From assembly GCF_016863435.1 (NCBI RefSeq), contig NZ_BOOW01000043.1:78114-142113 (forward strand): a DNA stretch of 64,000 nt. The letters are read 5' to 3'. Shown here piece by piece: positions 35,605 to 49,272 of this stretch (its first letter is position 1; each line of letters opens with the position of its first letter). Both the position numbers and the translations under genes were made by a program. Source of the stretch: Sinosporangium siamense. GTDB taxonomy: Bacteria > Actinomycetota > Actinomycetes > Streptosporangiales > Streptosporangiaceae. Below the pieces are notes generated by a model. It was not told where the DNA came from and did no database searches. It was given only the letters and a program-made list of their open reading frames with translations.

Positions 35605-36240
35605 ATGGTGCTTGGGGGACCAGAGCGCGAGCTGGGAGAACTCGCCGAAGTGTTCGAGTCCGCGTTGCCGGGCCAGGGCGGCGGCGCGGTGATCAGCGGT
35701 CCCGTGGGGAGCGGCCGGACCGTGCTCCTCCATGAGTTCGGCCACCGCGCGCAGACACATCGACTTGCCGCGCGACTCCTCCAGATCGCGGGTCGCCCGG
35801 TCACCGACGTGGCTGCCTGCCTGCTGACGGCAGGCTGGCCGGCGGAGTGCCGGGCCGTCAGGCAGGGTTGTAGCAGCACGCTGCACCCGGTCTCCGTGAA
35901 GAAGCCGGCGACCGCCCGGGGCTGTGCGGAACGGATCACGCGGTCGACGGGCGCGAAACATGCCGATGGTGTGACGATGGAACGACGCACTGACGCGGTG
36001 AACGATCAGACTGTGCCTGCCAAGGAAAGGTCCAGCGAGGACGCGCAGGAGAGCGATCTTAGAAGGCCGGCCGAACTGCTGAGCGAGGCCGAGCGTCGCG
36101 TGGCCATACGCGCCGGCGAGCTCTACATCACTCGGAGCACGGTCGAGCAGCATCTCATCCGGATCTATCGCGAACTACAGGTGCGGACGCGGGAGCATCT
36201 TGGCCGGCTCGCTGCCGCGATTTTTGCAAAGAGGACGACA
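35605..36240 (+). pseudogene. Large LuxR (LAL-type) regulator reduced to its two ends
   Basis: A good GGAGAG site precedes ATG 35605. The first 40 or so residues are the start of a LAL-type ATPase regulator: GPERELGELAEVFESAL...GGAVISGPVGSGRTVLLHEF, with a Walker A in which Lys is replaced by Arg. Roughly 600 or more central residues are missing. After a non-homologous stretch the LuxR HTH appears (LLSEAERRVAIRAGELYITRSTVEQHLIRIYRELQVRTREHL), itself missing the first recognition helix. The frame then runs on to 36615 without family sequence. GPA clusters commonly carry a LuxR activator beside the StrR-type one, so this is probably its wreck. Confidence 0.7.
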
Positions 36241-36355
36241 TCGTGCCCTGTTGAGGGGCGAGGTCGCGCCGCTGTACGGCCCGGCTCGGCGAATTCGGGG
36301 TTGCGGTGGCGTGCCGGCGACAACCCGGCTCGGGACCAGTCGGCGCCTACGGTGA

Positions 36356-37486
36356 TCACGCGGTGTGGACCTCTCCACCATCACGGTCCTCCCCGAGGCT
36401 TCCGGCCTGTGCGGGGAGAGCCGATCTTGGCTCACGGTGCTCACGTTGCCGCCGGGCACGACCCACGCCGATCTCGCTGGCAGCGGCTACGTGTCCACGT
36501 GTCCAGGTTTCTTTCGTCGCGGCCGCCCGCTCCGCGGCAAGTCCCGTCAGTCTTCCCTCCAGCCGATCGGCGAATTCCGTCCATATCGCAGCATGTGCTC
36601 GTGCCAAATCGGTAACACTGGAACCCCAATGCGGGGGGACGTTCATCAGGATGCGGTCCCAGTCCTGACCGGGGATCGCATGCAGGGTGAGCAGTCGCAG
36701 CAGGTTCCGCCCGGTCTCTGTGAGCCGGAGCGCGGGATCGGCCTTCAGCCGGTTCAAGGTGGTCAGGCGGTCCTGATCCGCGGCGGGCAGGAACCTCTGC
36801 CCGGCATCGCCTCCGCCCTGGATGGGTGGCCGGCCCGGCGGCATATGGGATCTCCTGCGGCCCGCCGGAATAGGGCTCTCCCCACGTTCAAGCCGACCTC
36901 TGACGTCCCGGACCGTCTCCGGGGAGAGTCCTACCTTTCTGGCGATCTGCCGAAGCGACAGGGTGGGATCGCTGCGGATGAGTTCAGCCGCCTGCCTGCG
37001 CTCCTCAGTGCCGTCCAGGGGCCGGACCCGGCCGTCCTGCCCAATACGCACCTCGCCTTCCACCCGGCTCCCGCGCAGATCCGCGACGGTCCCGGCGGAC
37101 ACCCCCGCGACCGAGGCGACCATCCGATCGGACCACTCCGGATGGCTCCCGATGATGCGCCGGGCGGCGCGTCTTCGATCGGCGATCGTGAGAGGCAGGC
37201 CGTGTTCGATGTTCATGCGAACTGCCATGACGAACGCGTCCGCCTCACTGCCCCTGAAGAACCGCGCGGCGATTGTGCGCTGACCCCGCAGGCGGGCCGC
37301 GCTCAGCCGGTGCAGCCCGTCGATGACCCGCATCGATGGGAGGTGCACCAAGATGGGTGGCATCTGCCCCTGGGCGGACAGCATCGCCTCCAGGTGCTCC
37401 GAATCCTCGCCGGCGATCCGCGGCGAGAGCGCACCCGACAAATGCTCTAGGTCAACCTCGACGATGGGCAAGTTACTGATGTTCAT
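36356..37486 (-). CDS. StrR/Bbr-type pathway-specific transcription activator
   Basis: The start at ATG 37486 (MNISNLPIVEVDLE) gives about 376 aa; GTG 37501 is possible, and neither has a strong ribosome site. The N-terminal domain is ParB-like (SPRIAGEDSEHLEAMLSAQ, PPILVHLPSMRVIDGLHRLSAA). Two HTH regions follow (ADRRRAARRIIGSHPEWSDRMVASVAGVSAGTV and SLRQIARKVGLSPETV). This is the architecture of StrR and of the Bbr/Tei15*-type activators in GPA clusters, which bind operators before cluster operons. The last 50 or so residues are Arg-rich, do not look like the family and may be an extension from a rearranged 3' end. It is the left-most apparently intact cluster gene. Confidence 0.85.
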   Translation of the reverse strand: MNISNLPIVEVDLEHLSGALSPRIAGEDSEHLEAMLSAQGQMPPILVHLPSMRVIDGLHRLSAARLRGQRTIAARFFRGSEADAFVMAVRMNIEHGLPLTIADRRRAARRIIGSHPEWSDRMVASVAGVSAGTVADLRGSRVEGEVRIGQDGRVRPLDGTEERRQAAELIRSDPTLSLRQIARKVGLSPETVRDVRGRLERGESPIPAGRRRSHMPPGRPPIQGGGDAGQRFLPAADQDRLTTLNRLKADPALRLTETGRNLLRLLTLHAIPGQDWDRILMNVPPHWGSSVTDLARAHAAIWTEFADRLEGRLTGLAAERAAATKETWTRGHVAAASEIGVGRARRQREHREPRSALPAQAGSLGEDRDGGEVHTA

Positions 37487-37671
37487 GTTCGTCGGATCCA
37501 CGGTTGCGCCCCGCTCATATCGTGGCCGGTCAAGTGTTGTTCTGTCCGCACCCCGTTGCGACCTCCAGTAATTTCGGTCGCGTCCCCGTCGAATTGTGCA
37601 TGTGTCCTGTCTGCGGCTGCCCGCATGCCACCTCCTGGTATCGGCGCCCCACGCACATTCACCACAATAAA

Positions 37672-37798
37672 CGTAAATGCCCCCTCTGCGCCGAACCACC
37701 CCTAATCCAAAAGCATAAACGCCCCGTCCGTGGCCGAATCACCCCCAATCCGAAAAACGTAAATGCCCCCCTGTGGCCGAATCACCCCTAATCCGAAC
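37672..37798. repeat. Three tandem copies of a 43-bp repeat upstream of the StrR-type gene
   Basis: Units begin near 37672, 37714 and 37758; the best conserved part, on the minus strand GGATTAGGGGTGATTCGGCC, recurs at 37690-37708, 37733-37751 and 37776-37794, a period of 43 bp. A fourth core copy at 38020-38038 lies inside the hmo 3' end. The remainder of 37799-38006 contains no recognisable gene. Confidence 0.8.
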
Positions 37799-38006
37799 TT
37801 TTGTGATCTTAGATGAGTCGCAACGCTCCGATCTGCCGAAATAGCGGTATCGGCCATGTCATTCCGCTCAGACGTCAAGACACGGACCTGCGATCGCCGA
37901 ATACATTCCTGCCGGTCAGTGAAGCGCAGACAGCACAGAATCAGGCAGCGACTCCGTAGTTCCTGATCAAGGCCCACTTTCGCCGCCTTTGACGGCGAAA
38001 GTCGAC

Positions 38007-40336
<2,330 letters not shown>

Positions 40337-40397
40337 TCAGCCGGGGCGGCATTAATACACTCCGCCTATTCCCTGCCATAGACTGAGGAGCGCTGTT

Positions 40398-41687
40398 TCA
40401 GGTTTCACTAACCTTCGCGGGCGACGCGAGCCGGCCCTGTGCCGCGTGACGGGCCTGTTCCTCGGCCGTCTGCTCGACCCGTGCCATCGCCAGGCGGAGG
40501 ACGGGTGCCGCCAGCACCGAGGTGATCATGGCGACGAGGATGATGATCGTGTACATCTCCACGGTGAGCACGCCCAGCCGCAGCCCGACCGTCGCCACGA
40601 TCACCTGGATGACGCCCCGGGCGTTCATGCCCGCTCCCAGAGCCAGCCCCTCCCACCGGTTCATCCGGCTGGTCCAGGAGCCGAGGAAAGCACCGAGGAA
40701 TTTTCCCGCGCACGCGACGGCCACCATGACCACCGCGACCCAGAGCACCTCCGGCCGGGCCAGCGCGCCCAGGTCCATGCGCAGTCCGACGGTGGCGAAG
40801 TAGAGCGGGGCCAAGAGTCCCAGCACCACGGTCCGCAGCGGCGCGAGCCTCGCCGGGTCAGGCGCCGCGGCGCTGATCAGCAGGCCGGCGACGAATGCGC
40901 CGAGGACCGGCTCCATCCCGAGGGCGTGCGTCCCGGCAGCGGACAGCAGCACGATCACCGCGGTTCCGATGATCGTGGGCGAGTTGTCCTTGTACCTACC
41001 GGTCAGCCGGAATGTGGCGCGCACCAGGGGCCGGCCGACCACGACGGCGACCAGCAGCACCCCGGCCAGGGCCGCCACGGAACCTGCCACGGTCCCTGCG
41101 CGCACTCCGAAGGTGGCCATCCCCGACACCACCGACAGCATCAGCCAGCCGAACGCGTCATCGATCATTCCGGCCGCGAGGGTCAGCTGCCCGACGTTGC
41201 GGTGCAAAAGGTTCATGTCGTGGAGCGTTTTGGCGATCACGGGGATCGCGCTGACGCACATGGCCACCCCGAGGAAGAGCGCGAACACGGCCGGGTCGGC
41301 GGGCCCTCGCATCGAGACCGGCAGCATCAGCCCGGCCGCGACACCCATCGCCAGCGGTACGGCCAGCCCGAAGGCGCTCAGCCGCGCGATCGTCGCGCCC
41401 TGCCGACGGATCAGCCGCAGATCCAGGTGTGCGCCGGTCAGGCCCACCAGCAGCAGCACCCCGACCTGCGCGACGGCGTCAACCAGGTGGAACTGCGCGG
41501 GGTCCGGCGGGAACAGCCATACCAGCGGGCCGAGAACCAGGCCGGCGGCGAGCTCGCCCACCACCGGCGGCATCCGCAGCGCCGCCGCCGCGCGGCCCAG
41601 CAGCAGCGCCACCAGCAGCAGAGCGCCGACCTGGAGGAGAAAGAGCAAGAGGGGGCCGGCCCCGATCAAGGGAGCGGGCTGGTTCAT
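40398..41687 (-). CDS. CPA2-type cation/proton antiporter of the GPA cluster
   Basis: The 429-aa protein has about 12 transmembrane helices and KefB/NhaA-like features (PPVVGELAAGLVLGPL, AAGMIDDAFGWLMLSVV with the ion-site Asp pair, FLGAFLGSWTSRMNRWEGLALGAGMNARG). Antiporters of this type (StaN-like) recur in GPA clusters. Proposed roles are ion balance or product export; neither is proven. It starts at an ATGA overlap with the halogenase gene, as the last gene of the dpg/halogenase operon. Confidence 0.9.
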   Translation of the reverse strand: MNQPAPLIGAGPLLLFLLQVGALLLVALLLGRAAAALRMPPVVGELAAGLVLGPLVWLFPPDPAQFHLVDAVAQVGVLLLVGLTGAHLDLRLIRRQGATIARLSAFGLAVPLAMGVAAGLMLPVSMRGPADPAVFALFLGVAMCVSAIPVIAKTLHDMNLLHRNVGQLTLAAGMIDDAFGWLMLSVVSGMATFGVRAGTVAGSVAALAGVLLVAVVVGRPLVRATFRLTGRYKDNSPTIIGTAVIVLLSAAGTHALGMEPVLGAFVAGLLISAAAPDPARLAPLRTVVLGLLAPLYFATVGLRMDLGALARPEVLWVAVVMVAVACAGKFLGAFLGSWTSRMNRWEGLALGAGMNARGVIQVIVATVGLRLGVLTVEMYTIIILVAMITSVLAAPVLRLAMARVEQTAEEQARHAAQGRLASPAKVSET

Positions 41688-43168
41688 GCGGGCCGGTACG
41701 GCAGCCAGGACAGCCCGTCCGGCGACGCCACCAGGCCCCCTGGGAAGAGCGGCACCTCCGGCTCCGCGTCCTCGCCGAGCATCGCCCTCATCTGGACCTG
41801 CCCTCCTTCGGCCATCACCTGCTTGACCACCGTGGACTTGAACATCGGCACCATGTTGCCGTCGTCACTCACGGCGACCTCCTCCACGGCGGCCGCGAAC
41901 TCCGCCGACCGCGACCGCAGCCGACCGGTGGTCGAGCTCGTCAGGACCTGCTCGCCGGATGACACGCCGCCCACCAGGTCGACGAACGATTCGATCTCGG
42001 TGTGGTTGTTGCGGGTGACCTTCTTCGCCTGCCAGAAGTACGAATCCTCGTCCCGGTGCATCTCATAGAAGGAGACCAGGAACTCGTAGAAGACCCCGTA
42101 CTCACGCCGGTACCGCGCCTCGTACTCCGTCAGGGCGACCTTCTCGTCCAGATCGCCGGAGAGGACGCTGTTGATGGAGCGGGCGGCGAGCAGCCCGCTG
42201 TACGTGGCCAGGTGTACGCCGGAGGAGAACACCGGGTCGACGAAGCAGGCGGCGTCCCCGATCAAGATCATTCCGGGTCGCCAGAAGGAGGTCTGGTGGT
42301 AGGAGTAGTCCTTGCGGATACGCAGTTCGCCGTACTGACCGGAGGTCACCCGGGTCGCGTCGGCCAGATACTCCGAGATCAGGGGGCACTCGGCGATGAG
42401 AGCGGCCAGGGCCTTCTCCCGATCGCCCTGGATCTTCTCCGCCATCTCCCGCCGGACCACGGCGCCGACACTGGTCAGCGTGGGGCTGAGCGGGATGTAC
42501 CAGAACCAGCCGGAGTCGAAGGCGACGCTGAGGATGTTGCCGGAGTTCGGGGCGGGCAGCCGCTTTCCGCCCTCGAAGTAGCCGAACAGCGCCAGGCTGC
42601 GGAAGAAGTCGGAGTACTTCCGCTCCCCGCCGACCTTGGAGTAGAGGCGGCTCCTGTTCCCCGAGGCATCGACCACGAACTGCGCCCGCACCTCGTGCTC
42701 AGCGCCGTCGGCGTCGGTGTACCTGACCCCAGCCGCCCGCCCCTCCTCCCCCTCGATCAACGCGGTCACCGCGCACCCCTCACGGACCTCGGCTCCCTTG
42801 CGCCGGGCGTTCTTCAGCATGAGCTCATCGAACCGGGAACGCTCGACCTGGTAGGCGAAGGACGTCGGCCCGGAGATGTGCGGAGAGACGGAGAAGGAGA
42901 ACGTCCAAGGCTCGGGCCTCGCTCCCCACCGGAAGGTGCCGCCGCGCTTCACCGGAAACCCGGCCTCCGCGAGTTCCTCGGTGAGCCCGAGGAGCCGGCA
43001 GATCCCGTGCACGGTACTGGGCAGCAGGGACTCGCCGATCTGGTACCGAGGGAAATGCTCCTTCTCCAGCACCAGCACGTTGTGTCCGCGCATGGCTGTG
43101 AGAGCCGCCAGCGTCGAGCCGGCCGGCCCGCCGCCCACTACCACCACGTCGAACTCTTCGAAAGTCAT
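41684..43168 (-). CDS. FADH2-dependent aromatic halogenase
   Basis: The product is 494 aa from ATG 43168 (GAGGAG upstream); the frame is open to 43255. The FAD motif is VVVGGGPAGS and the halogenase signature appears as GWFWYIPLS (WxWxIP); DAACFVDPVFSSG lines the flavin site. It belongs to the GPA halogenase class (BhaA/ComH type), which chlorinates Tyr or Hpg residues on carrier-protein-bound peptide. A flavin reductase is not encoded nearby. It lies downstream of the dpgD remnant (91-bp gap) in the same operon. Confidence 0.93.
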   Translation of the reverse strand: MTFEEFDVVVVGGGPAGSTLAALTAMRGHNVLVLEKEHFPRYQIGESLLPSTVHGICRLLGLTEELAEAGFPVKRGGTFRWGARPEPWTFSFSVSPHISGPTSFAYQVERSRFDELMLKNARRKGAEVREGCAVTALIEGEEGRAAGVRYTDADGAEHEVRAQFVVDASGNRSRLYSKVGGERKYSDFFRSLALFGYFEGGKRLPAPNSGNILSVAFDSGWFWYIPLSPTLTSVGAVVRREMAEKIQGDREKALAALIAECPLISEYLADATRVTSGQYGELRIRKDYSYHQTSFWRPGMILIGDAACFVDPVFSSGVHLATYSGLLAARSINSVLSGDLDEKVALTEYEARYRREYGVFYEFLVSFYEMHRDEDSYFWQAKKVTRNNHTEIESFVDLVGGVSSGEQVLTSSTTGRLRSRSAEFAAAVEEVAVSDDGNMVPMFKSTVVKQVMAEGGQVQMRAMLGEDAEPEVPLFPGGLVASPDGLSWLPYRPA

Positions 43169-43259
43169 TCCGTCACTCCTCGCTGCTCCTCGGTGATCTA
43201 CTGCACCAACCCTGCATCGCCGCGTCCTCAGGCAACAGCGGGGCGGCGTGGACACTCCC

Positions 43260-45341
<2,082 letters not shown>

Positions 45342-45348
<7 letters not shown>

Positions 45349-46466
45349 TGGATCAACGCCGTTTCGATCGTGGAGCCAGGCCCCATGGTCATCATGACCC
45401 CGTAGTCCCCTGGGCGAGTCACGCCTTCCTCGGCGAGCCGCTCGTAAGAGAACAGGAAGGAGCCGCTGGACAGGTTGCCGTAGTCCCGCAGCACTCCGGT
45501 GGTGTGCCGTACGTCGTGTCTGGCCAGGCCGAGATTGATGACGATCGCATCGATGACCTTCTTGCCACCGGAGTGCACCAGCCAATGGGCGATGTCTCCG
45601 CGGCGCAGGCCCGTGCCGTACAGCAGGCGGTCGACGATCAGCTCGGCGTGCGCACCCACCACGTAGGGGATCTGCGGGTCGAGGAAGAAGCTGAACCGGC
45701 TCCCGGCGGAATCCCAGTCATAGCGCATCGCATCGACCGCGTCGGTGATGATGAGGCTTTCGAACTTCAGAACGCGGGGCCCCTTCACGGGAGCGTCGCC
45801 GGCGACCATCGCGAGGGCTGCGGCCCCGTCGCCGAACAGGCTGTTCACCACGGCGGTTCGCATCGTGCCGTCGAGGGCGTAGGCGGCGGAGCATGCCTCG
45901 CTGCACAGCACCACGCCGAGCTCGCCGGGATGGGCGGCGGACCAGCCCGAGGCCATCCCGAGCGCGTTCAGGCCGGCGTTACAGCCCATGCCGACAATGT
46001 CGGCGCGGCTGCAGTGGGGGTCTATGCCGAGTTCGCGGATGATCAGGGCGGACAGTCCGGGGGTGAGGAATCCCGTCGAGGTGACGCAGCACAGGTGGCG
46101 CAGGTCGGCGAGGGTCGCCCCCGCCGATTTCAGGCAGGCTTCCAAGGCCTGGCAGCCCATTTCGACGGCGACCCGCTTGTGCTTTTTTAGAAGGTCACCC
46201 TGCGGTTCCGGCCGGCGACCTCCTGCGGCGTCCGGCGGCGGGAGCGTGAGATGCCGTCGCTCGATGGCGCTGTTCAGGAAGAGAGACCGCACCTTGGGGT
46301 CTTCGATGGCGAGGAGCTCCAGGAGCTCGGTCTGGGTGTAGGAGATGCCGGTGGTGGCGGTGCCCACTCCCGCGATCGTGGTGATCCCGGTCGGCACGGC
46401 GGGTGCGGTGACCTCGGCGGACGCGAAGCACTGGGCTGCGGGCGTCATCGGTACATCCACCCCCAT
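45342..46466 (-). CDS. dpgA: Type III polyketide synthase for 3,5-dihydroxyphenylacetyl-CoA
   Basis: The product is 374 aa from ATG 46466, which gives the family start MGVDV; the frame is open to 46553. It condenses four malonyl-CoA. The catalytic triad is visible: Cys in DIVGMGCNAGLNAL, His in LVHSGGKKV and Asn in YGNLSSGSF. The stop overlaps dpgB. It heads the operon dpgA-B-C-(D remnant)-halogenase-antiporter, divergent from hpgT with a shared 162-bp promoter region. Confidence 0.94.
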
Positions 46467-46552
46467 GTCCTGAGCTTGCTTCTGAGCACTTGCCTGACCT
46501 GTGACGCGGCCATGGATCTCGCCCTTCGCATCAGTAGCGGATGTGATTTCCA

Positions 46553-46620
46553 TTTATGGAATTCCGCCCGGCCATCGTCAATAGGAGGGGCTTGACAGCT
46601 GGACGCCCAGAGTTGATTCT
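46553..46620. promoter_or_regulatory. Divergent dpgA/hpgT promoter region
   Basis: On the minus strand TTGACG (46576-46581) is followed after 17 bp by CATAAA (46553-46558), which supports the shorter dpgA start. On the plus strand TTGACA (46592-46597) is followed after 17 bp by GATTCT (46615-46620). The hpgT GTG at 46629 then lies only 8 bp past the -10 box, so that mRNA may be leaderless. A classical StrR-type operator was not seen here. Confidence 0.5.
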
Positions 46621-46628
46621 CATACCCC

Positions 46629-47957
46629 GTGACCGCAGAATCATTTTCCACGAAATTGGACAGGGAAACGCTGCACAATTCACTCACCGACCCCGCGATC
46701 GCCTCGATGAACTTGCTGAACGAGATCGCCGACAAGTATCCCCGAGCCATTTCGATGGCCGCGGGGCGACCGTACGAGGAATTCTTCGACGTCAAACTGA
46801 TCCACGAATACCTCGACGCCTTCTGCGACCATTTGCGCCGGGATCGGGGGATGGACGAAGCCGGAGTCACCCGCACCCTCTTCCAGTACGGCACGACCAA
46901 GGGTGTGATCGGCGAGCTCGTCGCCCGCCACCTCGCCGAGGACGAGGACATCCACATCGACCCGGCGTCCGTGGTGGTCACTGTGGGTTTCCAGGAGGGG
47001 ATCTTCCTGGTGCTTCGAGCGCTGCGGGCGAGCGACCGTGACGTGCTGCTGGCATCCGCCCCCACTTACGTCGGCCTCATGGGCGCGGCGCTGCTCACCG
47101 AGATGCCGGTGTGGCCCGTGCGGTCGACGGAGCACGGCATAGACACCGGCCACCTGCTCGAACAGGTGAAGGTCGCCCGGGAGCGGGGGCTGCGGGTCCG
47201 GGGCTGTTATCTGACGCCGAACTTCGCCAACCCCACCGGTGTCAGCCTGGATCTGGCCACCCGGCACCGGCTGCTGGAGATCGCCGAGGCGACCGGCCTG
47301 CTGTTGCTGGAGGACAACGCCTACGGACTGTTCGGCGAGGAACGGCTCCCGGCACTCAAGGCGCTGGATCAGACCAAATGCGTCGTATACCTCGGTTCCT
47401 TCGCCAAGTCCGGCATGCCCGGTGCCCGCGTCGGATACGTCGTCGCGGACCAGCCGCTGACTCCGAGCAGTCCTGGTGGAGACGATCCCGGCGGATTCGC
47501 CGACGAACTGTCGAAACTCAAGGGCATGCTCACCGTGAACACCTCCCCCATCGCCCAGGCGGTGATCGGAGGGAAGCTGCTGATGCACGACAACAGCCTC
47601 GCCCGGGCCAACGCCAGGGAGGCCGCCGTCTACCGGCGCAACCTCGGCCACACGCTCGACGCGCTCACCCGCCGGCTCGGCGCCTGCCCCGGGGTCACCT
47701 GGAACTCCCCCACCGGGGGGTTCTTCATCACCGTCACGGTGCCTTTCGCCGTCGACGACGCTCTGCTCGAACACGCAGCCAGGGACTTCGGCGTCCTGTT
47801 CACGCCGATGCACCACTTCTACGGCGGCTTCGACTCGGGTGCCTGCGGAATCAATCAGCTGCGGCTGTCGATCAGCCTGCTCACCCCGGAGCTGATCGAG
47901 GAGGGTGTGTCGCGGCTCGCCGCGCTCATCAGCTCGCGGCCGGCGGACCCCAGGTGA
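46629..47957 (+). CDS. hpgT: Hpg/Dpg aminotransferase (PLP)
   Basis: The 442-aa protein of the fold-type I aminotransferase family converts 4-hydroxy- and 3,5-dihydroxyphenylglyoxylate to Hpg and Dpg. Visible are the N-terminal ISMAAGRPYEEFF, LTPNFANPTGVSLD (PLP-facing Asn), LLLEDNAYGLFGEE and the Schiff-base Lys in LGSFAKSGMPGARVGY. It is the only visible cluster gene on the plus strand and runs convergently into a P450 gene, with a 29-bp overlap of coding ends. Confidence 0.93.
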   Translation: MTAESFSTKLDRETLHNSLTDPAIASMNLLNEIADKYPRAISMAAGRPYEEFFDVKLIHEYLDAFCDHLRRDRGMDEAGVTRTLFQYGTTKGVIGELVARHLAEDEDIHIDPASVVVTVGFQEGIFLVLRALRASDRDVLLASAPTYVGLMGAALLTEMPVWPVRSTEHGIDTGHLLEQVKVARERGLRVRGCYLTPNFANPTGVSLDLATRHRLLEIAEATGLLLLEDNAYGLFGEERLPALKALDQTKCVVYLGSFAKSGMPGARVGYVVADQPLTPSSPGGDDPGGFADELSKLKGMLTVNTSPIAQAVIGGKLLMHDNSLARANAREAAVYRRNLGHTLDALTRRLGACPGVTWNSPTGGFFITVTVPFAVDDALLEHAARDFGVLFTPMHHFYGGFDSGACGINQLRLSISLLTPELIEEGVSRLAALISSRPADPR

Positions 47958-49206
47958 CCGGGAGCCGCTTCGCCCCGTGGGTGATCGCCTTTCGGAACAC
48001 GATGTCCTCCGCGGGTACGGCCAGCCGCAGGTCCGGGAAGCGCCGCCAGAGCGCCTGGTAGGCCAGTCGCAGCACCACCCGGGAGATCGCCGAGCCCAGG
48101 CAGTGGTGCACGCCGTGCCCGAAGCCGACGTGCCCGGCGATCTGCCTCCTGAGGTCAAGGACGTCAGGGTCTGAGATGAGGGCCTCGTCGCGGTTGGCCA
48201 TGGGCAGCGAGCAGACGACGATCTCGCCGGCCCTGATCGTCTGACCGTCCACGACCACGTCGTTCAGCGCCATCCGCGGCGTCGGCTGGAATGTGATCGA
48301 CAGGTAGCGCGTCAGCTCGTCGACCGCCCGGTCCGTGACCGTTCGATCCTCGAAAATGACCGGGATCTGGTCCGGGTGCTCCAGCAGCGCCAGCACCCCG
48401 AGTCCGAGCATCCCCGAGATGTTGTCCAGGCCGGCGAGAAGCACCACAGTGATCATGCCGCGCAGCTCGTCGTCGGTGACGTCATCGCCGTGCTCCCGCA
48501 CCAGCATGCCGATGAAGCCCTCGTCGGGCTGTTTCCGCTGAAGCCCGATCAGATGGTCGAGATAGCCGTTGAACGCCATGCTGTCGGCCGCGCGCCGCTT
48601 GCTGCCGCGGCTCATGTCGAGGTGCAGGCCGCAGCGGCGGAGGAACTCGGCGCGGTCGTCGCGCGGCACCCCGATCAGCTCGCACAGCGTTGCGCCGCCA
48701 ACCGGCTCGGCGTACATGCTTTGCAGGTCGACGGACGGTCCTGCATCCTCGATGAGGTTCAGGTGATCCTCGATGATCTCGCCGATCACCGGTTCGAGCC
48801 GGCGGATCCGGCGGAGCGTGAACTCCGGCGTGAGCATCCGCCGGAGCCGCGTGTGCTCAGGTGGGTCGAGGTTCATCAGGTGCCCGACGAGCTCCTTGAC
48901 CATGGTCACGCCTGTGCCGTCGATGGGTTCGCCGGCGGTCAGCCGGCGGCGGGTGCTGAAGTTCTCGTGGTCCCCGAGGATCCGTCGCACCACTTCGTAT
49001 CCGGTGGCCAGCCAGATGTACGCGGTCCCGTCCACGTCCAGCGACCCGAGGGCATGGCCGTTGATCTTCAGCAGGGGCCCCCTCTTCCGCAGCGCCCGCA
49101 AGCTGTCCGTCGGTTCCAGGTGCTTCCTGGTGATGATGAAGTCCGGTTCCGGGGTCACCACCTGTGTCGCCTCATCGACCACAAAGCCCGGCGTCAAGTC
49201 CTGCAT
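47929..49206 (-). CDS. Cytochrome P450, GPA aryl crosslinking (Oxy) type, second in operon
   Basis: The product is 425 aa from ATG 49206, where GAGGGAG precedes MQDLTPGF; the frame is open to 49257. Motifs: DPPEHTRLRRM, I-helix LLAGLDNISGML (Asn in place of the usual Thr after Asp), the ELTRYL K-helix and heme loop FGHGVHHCLG. It is last in the NRPS-mbtH-P450-P450 operon. GPA Oxy enzymes act on the carrier-bound heptapeptide recruited by the X domain. It is probably OxyC-like by position; this is not proven. Confidence 0.88.
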   Translation of the reverse strand: MQDLTPGFVVDEATQVVTPEPDFIITRKHLEPTDSLRALRKRGPLLKINGHALGSLDVDGTAYIWLATGYEVVRRILGDHENFSTRRRLTAGEPIDGTGVTMVKELVGHLMNLDPPEHTRLRRMLTPEFTLRRIRRLEPVIGEIIEDHLNLIEDAGPSVDLQSMYAEPVGGATLCELIGVPRDDRAEFLRRCGLHLDMSRGSKRRAADSMAFNGYLDHLIGLQRKQPDEGFIGMLVREHGDDVTDDELRGMITVVLLAGLDNISGMLGLGVLALLEHPDQIPVIFEDRTVTDRAVDELTRYLSITFQPTPRMALNDVVVDGQTIRAGEIVVCSLPMANRDEALISDPDVLDLRRQIAGHVGFGHGVHHCLGSAISRVVLRLAYQALWRRFPDLRLAVPAEDIVFRKAITHGAKRLPVTWGPPAAS

Positions 49207-49272
49207 CACAGCTCCCTCGCAGAGGTTCTCGGGCGACTTTCCGTGCGCGTCGCTCATCGGGGACAGCGCCGT

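Noticed and set aside
37672..37798. CRISPR array
   Set aside because: The 43-bp units are tandem and include the between-core sequence; there are no unique spacers and no cas genes.
40446..42068. 540-codon plus-strand frame
   Set aside because: It is antisense shadow of the antiporter and halogenase genes; low-complexity His/Gln/Arg.
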